Shown one piece after another: positions 10,681 through 22,057 of a stretch of DNA of 64,000 nt; positions within the stretch are counted from its first letter, which is position 1; every line of letters begins with the position of its first letter. A program made the translations under genes and the position numbers. The notes beneath the pieces are model-generated. The model was not told where the DNA came from. It made no database searches and was given only the letters and a program-made list of their open reading frames with translations. Location of the stretch: positions 1,579,263 to 1,643,262 of the forward strand of contig RPFO01000310.1 of the NCBI GenBank assembly GCA_009746045.1. Direction: 5' to 3'. The DNA comes from Mesostigma viride. Taxonomy: Eukaryota > Streptophyta > Mesostigmatophyceae > Mesostigmatales > Mesostigmataceae.

Positions 10681-11099
10681 GGGAATATAGCAGTAGTGTA
10701 GCTTAGTAAGGCTTAGCCTAGCATGTGGCCTACGCGCATGTGCGCCCATAATGGCCCCCCATGGAGTTTAGCCAAGCTCTGCCTATAATGGGACTCTCCA
10801 TGGATGCTGCATTAAGAATTTAGCCAAGCTCTGCCCATGTATGCAGAGAGTTACTCTCTGATGAGACGCCATGCCCTAGCTTTTGTATAGCCATGATGAT
10901 CTTCCACCCCATGCATGGCGGGCCCCAAGCGCTCCGATAGATCAATGGTGGTGCAGGTGCCGGCACTTGGTGCACCCGGAGCAGGTGTAGGTTACATCCT
11001 ATACCCTTGCAGGAAGTATAGCCCAGAATGTATTACATAAAGGCCATATGCCCCTTCTCAGGGATATGTGCCACACGTACTCCCAACGGAGTCATGTTC
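9364..11099 (+). mobile_element. ORF1-only LINE-like element, plus-strand copy
   Basis: Contains a frameshifted ORF1 (about 9364-10,680) followed by a ~400-bp tail that ends CGTACTCCCAACGGAGTCATG near 11,099. The same ORF1-plus-tail combination occurs on the minus strand at 14,050-15,075, and the tail alone lies at 49,661-50,103. No RT is attached in either ORF1 copy, so the family looks non-autonomous or recurrently deleted. Confidence 0.6.
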
Positions 11100-11250
11100 C
11101 TAATTAACTATCTCCGTTGGGAGTACGTACATGTATAGCACATATCCCTGAGAAGGGGCGGCATACGGCTTTTAATACATTCTGGGCTACTACTTGCAAG
11201 GGTAGGGTGTAAACTACACCTGCTCTGCGGGGTGCACAAAGGGCTGCCAC
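10975..11250. repeat. Large inverted repeat of two element tails
   Basis: Arms of roughly 125 bp (10,975-11,099 and 11,112-11,245) are near reverse complements around a 12-bp AT-rich centre. Both contain CTCCCAACGGAG, the CATATGCC..CTTCTCAGGG segment and CACCTGCTC. This is a tail-to-tail junction of two copies of the ORF1 element, the second truncated. Confidence 0.8.
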
Positions 11251-11329
11251 CTGCACCACCATGATGTAAATGTTATTCCAGGCAACGCTTCGCCTGATGT
11301 ACGAGACTCGAATGGGATTAATTCCATCA

Positions 11330-11610
11330 CGCTCGATCATCAAGAAGCCGGAGTCTGCTCAACTTTGGTCTTTGGCTGGACTACCTGCATGGCGCTCGAG
11401 GCTCGGGCGGATTGGTCTACTAGATCTCAGCCCCAAAACGGAGGCCCCGGCTCTCGATCGGCATGGCCGGGCCGGGCCGGGCCCCCGCCCACACTCCGCC
11501 TCTTAGACGACACCGAGGTCAACTACCCTACTTCAGGCCGCTTCAAGCTGCTCGCCAGTTGGCTTCCCGACTGTGAGGACGACCTGACGACACGGATCGG
11601 CATGGCGTGG
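11330..11610 (+). pseudogene. LINE ORF2 fragment, 5' part of a split copy
   Basis: Encodes KKPESAQL (just after the YADD block of the RT) and the segment down to the ATGGCGTGG phrase. It continues at 13,381 after a 1,770-bp insertion. Equivalent to 15,990-16,230 on the minus strand. Frameshifted. Confidence 0.75.
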
Positions 11611-13380
11611 TGTCCAAAAGCCTGCAAAAAGTCCTAAATTTAGGACGCTGGGGAATGCGTATTTAATCATGTAAACAGTAATATTTGACCCTGGCATTTG
11701 TGCCACTGAGAAATAATATAGTTTTTAAATTTCTATCAAAGACCTAGGTTCAAATAACGACGTTTAGTACCAAAACTGGCCCTGCCCCATGGCAGACCTC
11801 GAACGAAAAAAATGGCCCAAAATTGAAATTAGGACTTTTTAGGACCACCATGTATATCACCCATCACCACGCCACCCATACAGTCCCATTAGCTTCTTAC
11901 CAATCCTCAGGGCCCCACGGGACCCTACGCGGCCTTGGGGAGGTGGGGCAGCGTATAACAAGGCCATACCGTGCTGTGGCTGCACGTATATATACGCGTG
12001 CCTAACGGTGTCACAGATGGGGCAGATCATGCAATATAAGGTTGTATGGTTGCCGAGGTTGCCTGGCTTGAACATGACCCACCCCTTACGGCAAACTCTC
12101 TCTAAGCATATACCATAGCTTGTTTAATGTCACGGGCATGCTGGCCACCACCCAGGAAGGAGAGGACACCACATTTGTATGGCAACTTACACAGGTAGCA
12201 GCCAGATGAAGTTGTTAAAGGGCACTATCCAACATGCCACACTTTGCATGCATTCTAGGGGGGGGGAGAGCTGTAAAAGCATCACATATAAGCAGCACAA
12301 GAACAGCTAGAACAACTGCAAGCAATGGGCCCATGGCTGATAATGAACGCAACCGTAACATAGCTGGGAAGCATGCGTAACTTAGCAGCAGCGAACAAGG
12401 AAGATTGCGACGATAGAAGGTACATGCCGTAAACCAACTACGTAAGCCATGTACATGCACAGAAACTGTCCTGTCTTTCAGGCATAGCCGGCTGGCACTT
12501 ACTGCTACGACTACGCTACCCCTTACACCTAACCACAGAGAGAACCCGGCACACACCTGCTTGTTACGTCGCCACGTCCAGGTGGATGCATTAAGAATCG
12601 CGGATATCCGCAGCCAGCCAGCTTACCGGCACAAGAACGCAGCCAAACTTACAAAATGGTTCGAAAGTAACGTAAGACACGCCGGAGCATTGTTCTAGGC
12701 CCAAGAGATATCGAAAGACAAGTCCTGTCACGTGCGCTCGCTACCCAGCCTTGACGTTCTGTAAAATGGTCGACAGTAAACTTCGGGCAAGAACACCCAG
12801 GCCCGGGCGCTCCCTTGTCAGATATACCGTTTCCAAACTCTATACTACGATTAAAATCAAGCGCAAAAACTGCCTGGCCTGGTGCGGGCAACGTTTCCTC
12901 ACGCACTGACATGTTTGTGCTCAAAATCGACCGTCCGGGCGCAGGCGATCTGTGACCTACTCATGTTGAGCAGCCGTGCTACACATGCAAACGCAAATAA
13001 TTTCGTAACCAAATTCAGACCCTTTAAGCATAAGTACCAAGCTTTCGTTCTTGCTACTGGGCGCCCAAAACGATAAGCTCACGTGAAAATGCCGCCCATA
13101 TTTGTCAGGTCGCCATATCCGCCGCACATCATTCCCGCACCCACTTTTTTGGCCCAAAATCTCTGTATTTTTGGTCGAGGTACGTACATTCCCGCGCATC
13201 TACCCGGTACCCGGTACGGAATCCGGGTACGATGTACCGGTATCACGGGTAGAGTACATCTTGGAGGTCACGGTCCACTAGGGGTATGGACCATATAGTG
13301 ACCCCCCCTGCCCGGTACCTCGGTTATAGTGACCTTAGGACTTTTTAGGACCAAGTCCTAAATTTAGGACGGCCGGCTGA
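11611..13380. mobile_element. 1.77-kb insertion in a LINE, unclassified
   Basis: Interrupts a LINE copy at GGCGTGG|...|GTGGGCGCAAC; the uninterrupted sequence is present at 8033-8050. GTGG is duplicated at 11,607-11,610 and 13,381-13,384. Both ends carry the 16-bp palindrome GTCCTAAATTTAGGAC (11,631-11,646 and 13,355-13,370) and nearby GGACTTTTTAGGACC phrases (11,83x and 13,34x). No transposase was recognised. It contains only short ORFs and a palindrome-rich stretch near 13,200-13,330, so it is probably a non-autonomous DNA transposon. Confidence 0.7.
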
Positions 13381-14045
13381 GTGGGCGCAACTCCATGACC
13401 ACCGCCGCTGGTGGAGCAACCCCGCCCTATGTACCCCGGATCGTCAAGCGTGACCTCTTCAAGGTCGTCATTCTGACGATCCTGACCTACGGCGCCGAGA
13501 CCTGGACACTGACGCAGGAGCTGGAGCAACACCTCGACGGCAATTTCACCAAGATGCAGCACAAGGCCCTTAACATCCCCTTTGGTTTGCACATTATAGT
13601 AATGAGGATTTGTACGCTGATTTGCCCTGTGCTTCCATATTCTTAGGCACAGGCGCCTGGGCCTAGCCGGGCACCTGGCTCGCAGAGATCAGGTAGACAC
13701 ATCAGATAGACTAGCTGGCACCAAGCCCGCCCACTGCCTGGGCGTTATGTCCTCACCTGGCGTGCCCAAGGCCGCGTGCGGCAGGGCTGCCACCCGTGGA
13801 CTTTTCGGGATAGACTCGGCATGGACATGTGCTACATTAGACGTGACGGGCTCACACCCGGGCAGCCTCCTGGTTTAATTGTCTGTATAATAATCTGGAG
13901 GCAGATGGTGCGCAAGGATAGATGGCAAGGACGGTGATGAAGGAGACCACCCCCAAGTCTGTGGGGGCTCCGCGTGTGACCGCGTATGGCATTCGTAGCG
14001 ATTCGGGCCGTGGTGCCCACAACCCTATAACTAGGACCTAGATAG
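13381..14045 (+). pseudogene. LINE ORF2 fragment, 3' part of a split copy
   Basis: Resumes exactly where 11,610 stops: VKRDLFKVVILTILTYGAET, ELEQHLDG, then the C-terminal region in other frames. It stops near 14,045, where a minus-strand ORF1 element begins, so its own 3' tail is missing. Multiple indels. Confidence 0.75.
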
Positions 14046-14049
14046 CTTA

Positions 14050-15075
14050 CATTTAAAAAAAATTAGTTGTAACATAACTCCGTTGGGAGTACATGTAGCA
14101 CATATCCTTCCTGAGAGGGGGCATATGGCACATTCTTGGCTACTTCAGGACTGCAAGGGTATGTAAGGTGTAAACTACACCTGCTCTGGGTGCACAAAGT
14201 GCACCTGCACACCGCTATGTATTCCAGCACCTAGGGCGGGACATAGGCCTGGACATAGGGGGGAAGATTGATCATCATGGCTATACAATGGCTAGGGCAT
14301 GTGCACATGGCTTCTCAGAAGAGAGTGACTCTCTGCATGGGCAGACTGGCTTGGCTAAATCAGCATCATCCATGGGGAGTCCCATTATAGGCAGAGCTTG
14401 GCTAAATTCTGAAGGCATCATCCATGGGGCCACTGATTATGGGCGAACATGCAATGATGCGCGTAGGCTTGTGCCACGTGCCAGCTAAGCCTGACTAATC
14501 TACACTACTGCTATATTCCCTAGGCTGGGGTTGCTGGCCGCTGGGGTGGCAGGGGGCGCCTGCCAGGGCTTGTGGTCGACGTGGATGACCGCCCCTCTCC
14601 AGTGTACCGGTTTTCCCCCTGCTCTCTGCAGTGCCGGAGCTGGAGGTAGGTCGGCCATAGCTCCCGTCGCCGCTGTTGCTGTGCCAGGGTCAAGTTGTCG
14701 TCCAGCGTGTAGGAAGTCCCCGAGAGCTTCTTCCGGCATTTAAGAAACGACAGCTTATTCGCCATGTACTTAAAGGTAAGGAGCAGGGGAGCCGGGCCAG
14801 CCTTACCCCGCGCGCGGGTAAGGCGGACAGCCGACATCCGCAGCTCACCAGTGAGTTGCATGGGGGTAACTGAATGTCGCGCTTGAATGCCATGAGAAGA
14901 GACTCCGAGTTCTCACCTGCAGGCTGATTGAAGTGCTTGACGATGACATTGTGGCTGCGCTTGGTGAGGTCGGCCTCCTCGCGGAGGTCGAGCGTGTGTT
15001 GCCTGAGGCTGCTGTGCCGCGCTGGTGGAGGTGGTGGAGGTGGTGTGGTGCTTCAGCATGTCCGCCTAGGTCTGG
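14050..15075 (-). mobile_element. ORF1-only LINE-like element, minus-strand copy
   Basis: Reads on the minus strand from about 15,075 to a tail ending ACTCCCAACGGAGTTATG near 14,070. It matches the plus-strand element at 9.4-11.1 kb in ORF1 and in the tail (AGTTACTCTCTGATGAG-like phrase, GCCAAGCTCTGCC phrase). No RT is attached. Confidence 0.6.
14520..14861 (-). CDS. LINE ORF1-like C-terminal segment
   Basis: An uninterrupted 113-codon stretch: MQLTGELRMSAVRL, KAGPAPLLLTFKYMANKLSF, KCRKKLSGTSYTLDDNLTLA, then RRRELWPTYLQLR. The order basic-PAPLL-F, KxxKxL, DxLTxAQ, RRRELW is what L1-type ORF1 proteins show in their RNA-binding C-terminal half. The frame upstream is broken, so it is part of a longer original ORF1. 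The assignment is by motif pattern only. Confidence 0.5.
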   Translation of the reverse strand: MQLTGELRMSAVRLTRARGKAGPAPLLLTFKYMANKLSFLKCRKKLSGTSYTLDDNLTLAQQQRRRELWPTYLQLRHCREQGENRYTGEGRSSTSTTSPGRRPLPPQRPATPA

Positions 15076-15214
15076 GTGGGAGGAGCATCATGTAGCTGAT
15101 GCATATATATAACATATATTATAACTCTCTCATCATATATTGTGCTGAGGTGATATATATTAAAAATTTTAATTACTTGCATCAGAGTAAAGGCACCCAC
15201 GTAAAAATAAACAA
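15076..15214. other. AT-rich spacer
   Basis: ATATAT-rich sequence between two minus-strand elements; no gene seen. Confidence 0.5.
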
Positions 15215-15315
15215 TTAATTAATTAATTAATAGACACGTGACTGCGTCACGTGAGCATAAGTCCTCAGTGGGAGGGGAACATGGGATGGAATGGATGGTG
15301 TAAGCTATCTAGGTC

Positions 15316-15793
15316 CTAGTTACAGGGGTGTGGGCACCGCGGCCTGCATGAATCGCTATGAATGCCATACGCGGTCACACGCGGAGCCCCCACAGGCTTG
15401 GGGGTGGTCTCCTTCATCACTACTTGCCATCTATCCTTGCGCACCATCTGCCTCCATATTACAGACAAACCAGGAGGCTGCCCGAGTGTGAGGGCTCCCG
15501 TCACGTCTAATGTAGCACATGTCCATGCCGAGTCTATCACGAAAAGTCCACGGGTGGCGGCCCTGCCGCGCGCGGCCTGGGGCACGCCAGGTGAGGACAT
15601 ATCGCCCAGGCTGGGCGGGCTTGGTGCCAGCTAGTCCATCTGATGTATCTACCTGATCTGTGCGGGCCAGGCGCCCGGCCCAGGCGCCTGTGCCTAATAA
15701 TGTGGGAAACATAGGGCAAATCAGCGTACAAATCCTCAAACCATATAATGTAATGTGCAAACCAAAGGGGATGTTAAGGGCCTTGCGCAGCAT
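15316..15793 (-). pseudogene. LINE ORF2 C-terminal region
   Basis: Overlapping broken frames: LRKALNIPFGLHITL, YADLPYVSHIIRHRRLG, TDQVDTSDGLAGTKPAQPG and TFRDRLGMDMCYIRRDG. This is the 3' end of the LINE ORF2 whose RT lies at 16.1-17.0 kb. The function of this conserved C-terminus is unknown. Confidence 0.7.
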
Positions 15794-16067
15794 CTTGGTG
15801 ACGTTGCCGTCGAGTCGTTGCTCCAGCTCCTGCGTCAGTGTCCAGGTCTTGGCGCCGTAGGTCAGGATCGTCAGAATGACGACCTTGAAGAGGTCACGCT
15901 TGACGAGGCCGGGGTAGGGCGGGGTTGCTCCACCAGCGGCGGTGCATGGTCATGGAGGTGCGCCCACGCCATGCCGATCCGTGTCGTCATGTCGTCCTCG
16001 CAGTCGGGAAGCCAACTGCCGAGCAGCTTGAAGCGGCCTGAAGGAGGATAGTTGACCTCGGTGTCGT

Positions 16068-16955
16068 CTACATAAGAGGCGGAGCGTGGGTGGGGGCCTT
16101 GCCATGCAGCCGAGGGCCAGGGCCTCCGTTTTGGGGCTGATTTCTAGACCAACCGCCCGAGCCTCGAGCGCCAGGTGAGTCCAGCCAAAGTTGGGCAGAC
16201 TCCGGCTTCTCGATGAGCGTGATGTCGTCGGCATAAATGAGGTCAGCTAGTAAATTCTGCTTGTTAGTCGGCCCCCCTTCTCCAAGCTCGTTCGTGATCG
16301 CTAGGCCAGGGGCACGGCCTGCAATGCTAGCAAAGCGAGCACGTGCCTGGCGCATAACATAATCCACTACAATAATAAACAGGTACGGCAACAGGACGCA
16401 ACCCTGCCAGACGCCGGTCTGCAGTGGGCATGGCGGGGTAATGCCGTGTTGAGTGCGCACCGAAGTGGTCGACCCCTCATACAGCGTGCGGATGACGGTA
16501 ATCAGGGGAGTGGGGACGCGAGCGCGAGCAAGTACAGCCCATAGAGCGTCCCAGAGGACAGAATCAAAAGCCTTGATGAAGTCGACGAAGATCAGGATGG
16601 CGGGAAACTCACCAGGTTGCAGGAGAGCGATTTCCTCGAAGAGGCGACGCGCGACGAAGATGGCCATGACGGTGTTGCGCCCAGGACGGAAGCCCGTTTG
16701 ACTTTCCCCAAGGTGACAGTCGAGAGCAGAACGAAGGCCGATCAAGGGGTTGAGGATCATGCGCATGAACAACTTGAGTGCGGCGCTCTGGATGCAGACT
16801 CCTCTGTAGTTGGCGGGGTCGTCAGGGGAACCTTTGTTTTTGTACAGCATAATACGGTAGCTGTGCTGCCACTCAGGAATCGGCGGCGCGTCGGCAAGCA
16901 GGATCCGGCTGCAGACGTCAAGCAGGAACCCCGTGAGCGCCGTCAGCTTAATCAC
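16068..16955 (-). CDS. LINE reverse transcriptase domain
   Basis: A 295-codon ORF holding the RT fingers and palm: YRIMLYKNKGSPDDPANYRG, GESQTGFRPGRNT, FVDFIKAFDSVLW, TGVWQGCVL..YLFIIVVDYV and the catalytic LIYADDITLIEK (YADD at about 16,224-16,235). This is the RT layout of APE-type LINEs. After KPESAQ the reading moves to another frame (about 16,234-15,950, LEISPKTEALALG), so this copy is frameshifted. The ORF is open upstream of its first Met, and PFTELELS...AAVGPDQLPAPV-like coding is visible to about 17,045. Confidence 0.85.
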   Translation of the reverse strand: MIKLTALTGFLLDVCSRILLADAPPIPEWQHSYRIMLYKNKGSPDDPANYRGVCIQSAALKLFMRMILNPLIGLRSALDCHLGESQTGFRPGRNTVMAIFVARRLFEEIALLQPGEFPAILIFVDFIKAFDSVLWDALWAVLARARVPTPLITVIRTLYEGSTTSVRTQHGITPPCPLQTGVWQGCVLLPYLFIIVVDYVMRQARARFASIAGRAPGLAITNELGEGGPTNKQNLLADLIYADDITLIEKPESAQLWLDSPGARGSGGWSRNQPQNGGPGPRLHGKAPTHAPPLM

Positions 16956-17345
16956 CGGGGCTGGGAGCTGGTCAGGTCCAACAGCGGCGTAGAAGCGGAG
17001 TTGCTTGGCGGCGGTGCTCAGCTCGAGCTCGGTGAACGGCGGTAGCTCGTTGGGGTCGGCCAGGGGTTCCGTCAGGGCTGGTTACGTGTAGTCCTGCTCA
17101 GCGGCGGGCGGCGTGGGCGGCGCAGGGACGTCCGCAGGCGCTACTGCCAGGCGTGCGGCCGCCAGAGGGCCAAGCGGCGGAGGCGGCGGGGGGGCGCCGA
17201 GCAGCCGGGACTGGTAGGAACACCACTGGTCGAGCTGCTGCTGCGGTGAGCCAGAGAGCGTCCGCGGCGCCGGCTGCGCGCCGCCGGCGGGCCATTGGGC
17301 GTGACGCAGGCGGGTCCAGGCGTACTTGAGGATAGCCGCTACACT

Positions 17346-20338
17346 ACCGCCTCGTCTGCCATTACAGTAGAGGACAGCTCGGATGAGGATTACATCCCCA
17401 TCTAGTGCTTAACGGTTGGGGGATGATGCAGACGATATTTGTTTAAACTTTTGTGTAATTATTTTCTAATGAGATTAGCATCGTACTCCGTGGCATGCCT
17501 TTGCGCATGACACGCAAGTACTTACTTACTTACTTACTTAGGCGTACTTGCCGTGCTGGTCCTTGAGGTGGGCGAAGTACCCTCAACAAGTGCATGGACA
17601 ACTCACCAAAAATGTTATTTCGGCAGGCTCGAGCTACCATGGTCCGGATTCTCCCGATTTCTGGCCTGCGCTGGTTGTCTCCTTGATGTTATTTCATGCC
17701 CCCAATCATTGCTGAGCATAGTGGAAATGAATACAGGTTTATACTAGCATGTGTCAGTTTTGGGTGGTTTTGTGGCACACCTCCCCTTAATAGACACGTG
17801 ACTGCGTCACGGTGAGCATAAGTCCTCAGTGGAAGGGGAACATGCCCTGGAACTGATTTGGGGCGGTTATCCTTATTGACTACCTGCCACCTAATTGTAC
17901 GTGTCATGTGCCTCCATATTACAGAGAAAGCATTGATCTTGGGACAATCTTGGGGCAATCTTTAGTAATTAATTCATTAATGTACACGTGACTGCGATGT
18001 TTAGTAAATATCACGAAATATTGTACTGTAATGAAAGAGTTCAACTCCCATATGGGACGACAGAGGCCTTGAACTCAAACAGCAAACACCATGATATATA
18101 CATGTGCTGTAGTTGTGCTACCTAACCAGTGGGTTTGGATGCCGCATCCACTTACCTACCAAATCAAACTGTACAATATGACCAGTCCGCCATAGATCTA
18201 CTCCACAAACAATACATGTTGACCTACTCCATACCCCTTCAATTTCCACACACGAGTAATGCCCTCAAGTTGGTGGCGGATGTGTTAAGAACAAAACATC
18301 TCCACAATCAAGGGCCTCTAAACAGAAGATTATTGCGGCAAATTGTGCGTGCTGGGACCGAATGGGGTGCCCGCCACACACTCGATATCCAAGGTGCTTC
18401 CACCTGAAAAAATGGAGCAGGAAGCTTTCAGTGGAAACGACGCTCTCTCTCCACACACTCGAGCTGATATAAAAGATCTCTACTATCAGTGAGGCAACCA
18501 GCGAAAGCCGAAAGTCCAGCCCATGGAAGTTCAGGCCTGCCGTAATCCCTACTGTACCTGACACAATAAATGTTTGTCGCAATTAATTACAAAGGAAGCA
18601 TAGAAAGTGCGGTAGGGGGGCAAAAGTAGAACACCTTGCCCGCACCCACAGCACCAACTGCCTCCAAGTACAACTCTGGGCGACCCCGAGGACAAGAGCT
18701 CGCACTGGATCACATCGTTTGCTTCGTGTGGTCCACCATGGCCCTCAGTCCTCACGAATAGGCTTCACGAGGGCGACCCCTTGTCATTAAAGTGACCATG
18801 ATAGTGACCATGACCAGTATACTGGTTGAGGCTTCACGAGGGCGACCCCATCGTCATAATAAAGGGGTCGCGCTTCCCCAAGTTCCCACCGCTTCCAAGA
18901 CCACGTCACCTGCTTCCAACCACGTCACCCACTTCCGACCACGGCACCCGCTTCCGACCACGTAACCTGTGTTTGAAGAATACCCCGCTTTGAAAGCGTG
19001 ACCGTCTGGTTCAAGGCATAGACCCGTGCTGGTCACAACGTCACGCGCCGCGCTGCTCCAGTGCCATGAAATGGGAACCGACGGGTCAACTCGCTGCATG
19101 CCCACATCAGCACGGCCAGGGACCCACTCAGATTCTCACCAGCAGCACCTCCGCGAGACACCCAGCAACGGCTGGATGGGAGGGTGTCATGTATACACAG
19201 TCACCGGTTCTGACGCGGAGCGATGCTGGGGTCACACAATCAGATAACATTTTGTAGGGCCGCATCTGCCAGGAGTGCCCATCTCAGGACCAGATGAACA
19301 CTCGAGTGACCGGCTGGTTCCGTCCAGCCAGGCAGGCTCCACCCGGCCAAAACATGGCGTCATGCTCAAAGCAGCCAAAACAGGTTATGTGGCCGGCAAG
19401 TGCTGCGATAACGCCGTGGAGGAGATGGCTCCTGCATGTGCTTGCGCCCCCGCCGCCGTCCCCCCACTCCTCAATGGACCCTGGCAGGGTCCAGAGGCCC
19501 CAGCGTGGACCCGACACAGCCCCACATGGCAAGAGCAGCGGACAAGCACCAGAGGCCTGAATTATGGAAGATTTGGACCATGGCGCTCAAGCCTGCCTTT
19601 ACCTTATTTGTGTTTGTCGCCTCGTTCAGGATCGATGTATACAGGTCCACACCTAAATGATTGTACAACTATATCATAGATGAATACTACGATGGGTTGG
19701 ATGAGATCTATCTCTCGAGGGAGAAGAGGACGAGAGAATGGCCCCACCCCCCCACACACCAGACAGTTATAAACAATAAGGCCCCAGCTGCGCCCACCCC
19801 TTGGGGAAGGAATCAAGACAGCGCGTGGAGAATCGTAGCCCGTGCGAGTCCCCCGCGTGGTTGAAAATAGCCCGTGGCGCCACACCAGGCGCCGAATGGC
19901 GCTGCCGCGAAAGGGAAAACATACCCAGGAGGGAGACCTGCCGGCCACATCCATGTGAGAGTAACAGGTCTAATTCATTCTTGCGCAAGTAGGGCATGTC
20001 TTGCAAGCAGAGCAAAGCCCGCGGACCATTCTTGCAAGGCAAGGATGAATCTGCCGATTGTGGAAAGGAGATAAGAATGCACCTACTTGACAGAACATAG
20101 CTGTCACACCACAACGGCGCGCCCGTCTGGGCAGGACGTCAAAAGGCCCACTAAAGGCAAAATGTCTGCCGGACCCTTGCTCTTCACGAATGCTCCAGGA
20201 GCAGGCAATCCATCCGCCCATGTGACCCTTAGTATAATTAGAACAGCCATCAAGTGTTTAATTACAGCAGCCACCTAGCGTCATCACGCCCACTGTCCAA
20301 GGAGGGGCACTGACTGACCGGCCCCTCGCTGAAAATAG
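17346..20338. other. Gene-poor region with small repeats
   Basis: No gene recognised. Holds a short TTAC repeat (about 17,519-17,541), a minus-strand LINE tail remnant (17,787-17,840, ACACGTGACTGCGTCACGGTG), and a ~19-bp direct repeat, GAGGCTTCACGAGGGCGACC, at about 18,765 and 18,830. ORFs of 60-134 codons here show no recognisable features. Confidence 0.5.
18888..18972 (+). repeat. Short tandem repeat (~20 bp, four units)
   Basis: Imperfect units of the type CCACGTCACCTGCTTCCAA repeated about four times. Confidence 0.6.
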
Positions 20339-21217
20339 CTAGTTGAACCCCGTGGCCATCATGAACGGCTGCATGGGCATGTGGGCGTGGTCTTCCACCT
20401 GGTCACCCGCCACGGTGGTGCAGCGCGAGAACAGGAAGGCTGGGCGGAAGGAGAAGAACCGGTGGGCCCTGGAAGAGGGCGTGGGGGTTCGGGAGCTGGA
20501 GGCGGGCGAGACAGGCGCTGACTTCACCGAGGCCTGGGCGTGGCTTCCAGGCTCGACCAGGACCGATAACACGCTGCCACCAGGACTTGTCTTGCTGGGG
20601 CTGCAGCACAGGTCGTCCTGGGGCTCCTGGTCCGTCCATGAGGTGTAACCGTCACAAAGGCTCGGGGACGGTTCGGCCAGGACGCCGGTCTTACTGAGGA
20701 GGTCCAGGAGAAGCAGGCTATTCGCAGAGGTCATGGGATCCAGGGTAGCGGGTGGGCTGGACGGGCAAGGACCCTTGATGGCGTTCGTGCCGGCGCTATC
20801 GAGGGACAGCCGAAGCCTGCTGGACCATTTGAACATTCGCGACAGGGGTTTGCTCTCACTGGCGCCAGGATCGAGAGATTGGGGAACCGAGTGGACATCA
20901 CCGTCGCCGTGGGCGTGTTCGAGGGATGTCGCATGCGATCGCCTAACGTCATAGAGGCTCAGGCATGCGATGCGCTTTTCCGCGAGCCCTGCCGAGTCTG
21001 CGCGTACGGTTTTGGACGAAAGACTGCGGAACAAAGGAGAACTGGCCACAGTGTCCGCTGATTTCGTGCGTTGTAAATCACCCGGCACTCCGAACGATGG
21101 TGATGGCGGCGGAAGCGTCCTCGGACTCACTGCTGACTTTGCCCCAAACAGGACGCCAGATGATTGCCGCACTATGTCAACTTTGGGGCGGAAAATTTGT
21201 TCACAAGAACCAGACAT
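20339..21217 (-). CDS. Hypothetical Ser/Pro-rich protein
   Basis: A 292-codon ORF from ATG at 21,217 to TAG at 20,339. The sequence is rich in Ser, Pro and Arg, with several basic-x-Ser/Thr-Pro stretches (SPRTLPPPSP, SRTPTPSSR) that look like kinase sites. It has no transmembrane segment or recognised domain, and no similarity to the surrounding transposons is evident. Balanced composition and length make it a fair candidate for a host gene or exon, possibly regulatory and phosphorylated, but no function can be assigned. Confidence 0.45.
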   Translation of the reverse strand: MSGSCEQIFRPKVDIVRQSSGVLFGAKSAVSPRTLPPPSPSFGVPGDLQRTKSADTVASSPLFRSLSSKTVRADSAGLAEKRIACLSLYDVRRSHATSLEHAHGDGDVHSVPQSLDPGASESKPLSRMFKWSSRLRLSLDSAGTNAIKGPCPSSPPATLDPMTSANSLLLLDLLSKTGVLAEPSPSLCDGYTSWTDQEPQDDLCCSPSKTSPGGSVLSVLVEPGSHAQASVKSAPVSPASSSRTPTPSSRAHRFFSFRPAFLFSRCTTVAGDQVEDHAHMPMQPFMMATGFN

Positions 21218-21985
21218 TTGAACCGGGAAACCTTCCAGAGATAATCGCCCTGGCCAAGCCGATAAAAGAGTTTGTTCGCCTAAGGTGAGGTGTCCGATCT
21301 GATGACGGACGCCTCCCGGACGTGGTCCCCTAAACGGACCGGGAGCCTTGAATTGGACAGACTGGAATCGGCAACAACGAAAAACCTAAGGCTAACAATT
21401 GTTAGGGGGCGACAAGTCATTGAAGTCAAAGGCTCAAACGACCGCAGCAGTCAAAGGCCGACTACCTAAATATTCGAAGCCGTAACCCGCGCGCTTAGGT
21501 GTGACCCTTGGTGTAAGCCGGGGCTAAACTCCGTCAGATTTCATCACTTCACTGCACTGCACCGCTTCGTGTTGCAATCATTTTCTGCGTGGCGACACCG
21601 CATCAGATTCAAGTGCGCGGAATGCCATGCATCCATCCACCTGTCAGCGCTTGTGGTCGTTGCAGGTCGTTGCTGTACCATCGTTGCTGTACCCTATAAC
21701 TAGGTACATGCAAACCGATGCCCGGAGAAAGCGGTTACGGGTCCTAGATGAGAGCAGGCGAAGTCAGCCGTCATCTCTCGCATCTGGGGCAAGATCTTGG
21801 GGGAACTCTGGGTTCTGCTCAAAACGCGAACTCGACAGTCCTGAGAAGGAGCGGTGGACGTCTCACCCACGTGGCACCTGGCGGATTCCCGGTGGGCTTT
21901 GAGTTTTGTGGTTGAGTTTTGTGGTGCGATACAGTAAGTATCTACACATATGAAAAACCATCGGGCATCCTGAATGTTGTTGAAT
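21218..21985. other. No gene recognised
   Basis: Upstream of the minus-strand ORF; it may include that gene's promoter, but no motif is clear. Ends at the Harbinger target site. Confidence 0.4.
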
Positions 21986-22057
21986 AGACCCCTTCTGAAG
22001 ACCGCCAACCCCGACTATTTACCCCGACTAAATTCCTGGCGCGGCGCGTTTTTGGGA

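Larger units (their letters stand above)
15215..17345 (-). mobile_element. LINE with YADD reverse transcriptase (minus strand)
   Basis: The longest copy of the second LINE group. It runs on the minus strand from about 17,345 (Pro/Ala-rich upstream segment), through the RT and C-terminal region, to a 3' tail containing CACGTGACTGCGTCACGTG and (TTAA)n at 15,215-15,250. An endonuclease domain upstream of the RT was not found, so the 5' part is missing. Fragments of the same family lie at 7.1, 7.9, 11.3/13.4, 17.8 and 47.9 kb. Confidence 0.8.

Noticed and set aside
19275-20114. Overlapping ORFs of 60-134 codons on both strands
   Set aside because: No domain, no consistent start context, and several overlapping frames of similar length.
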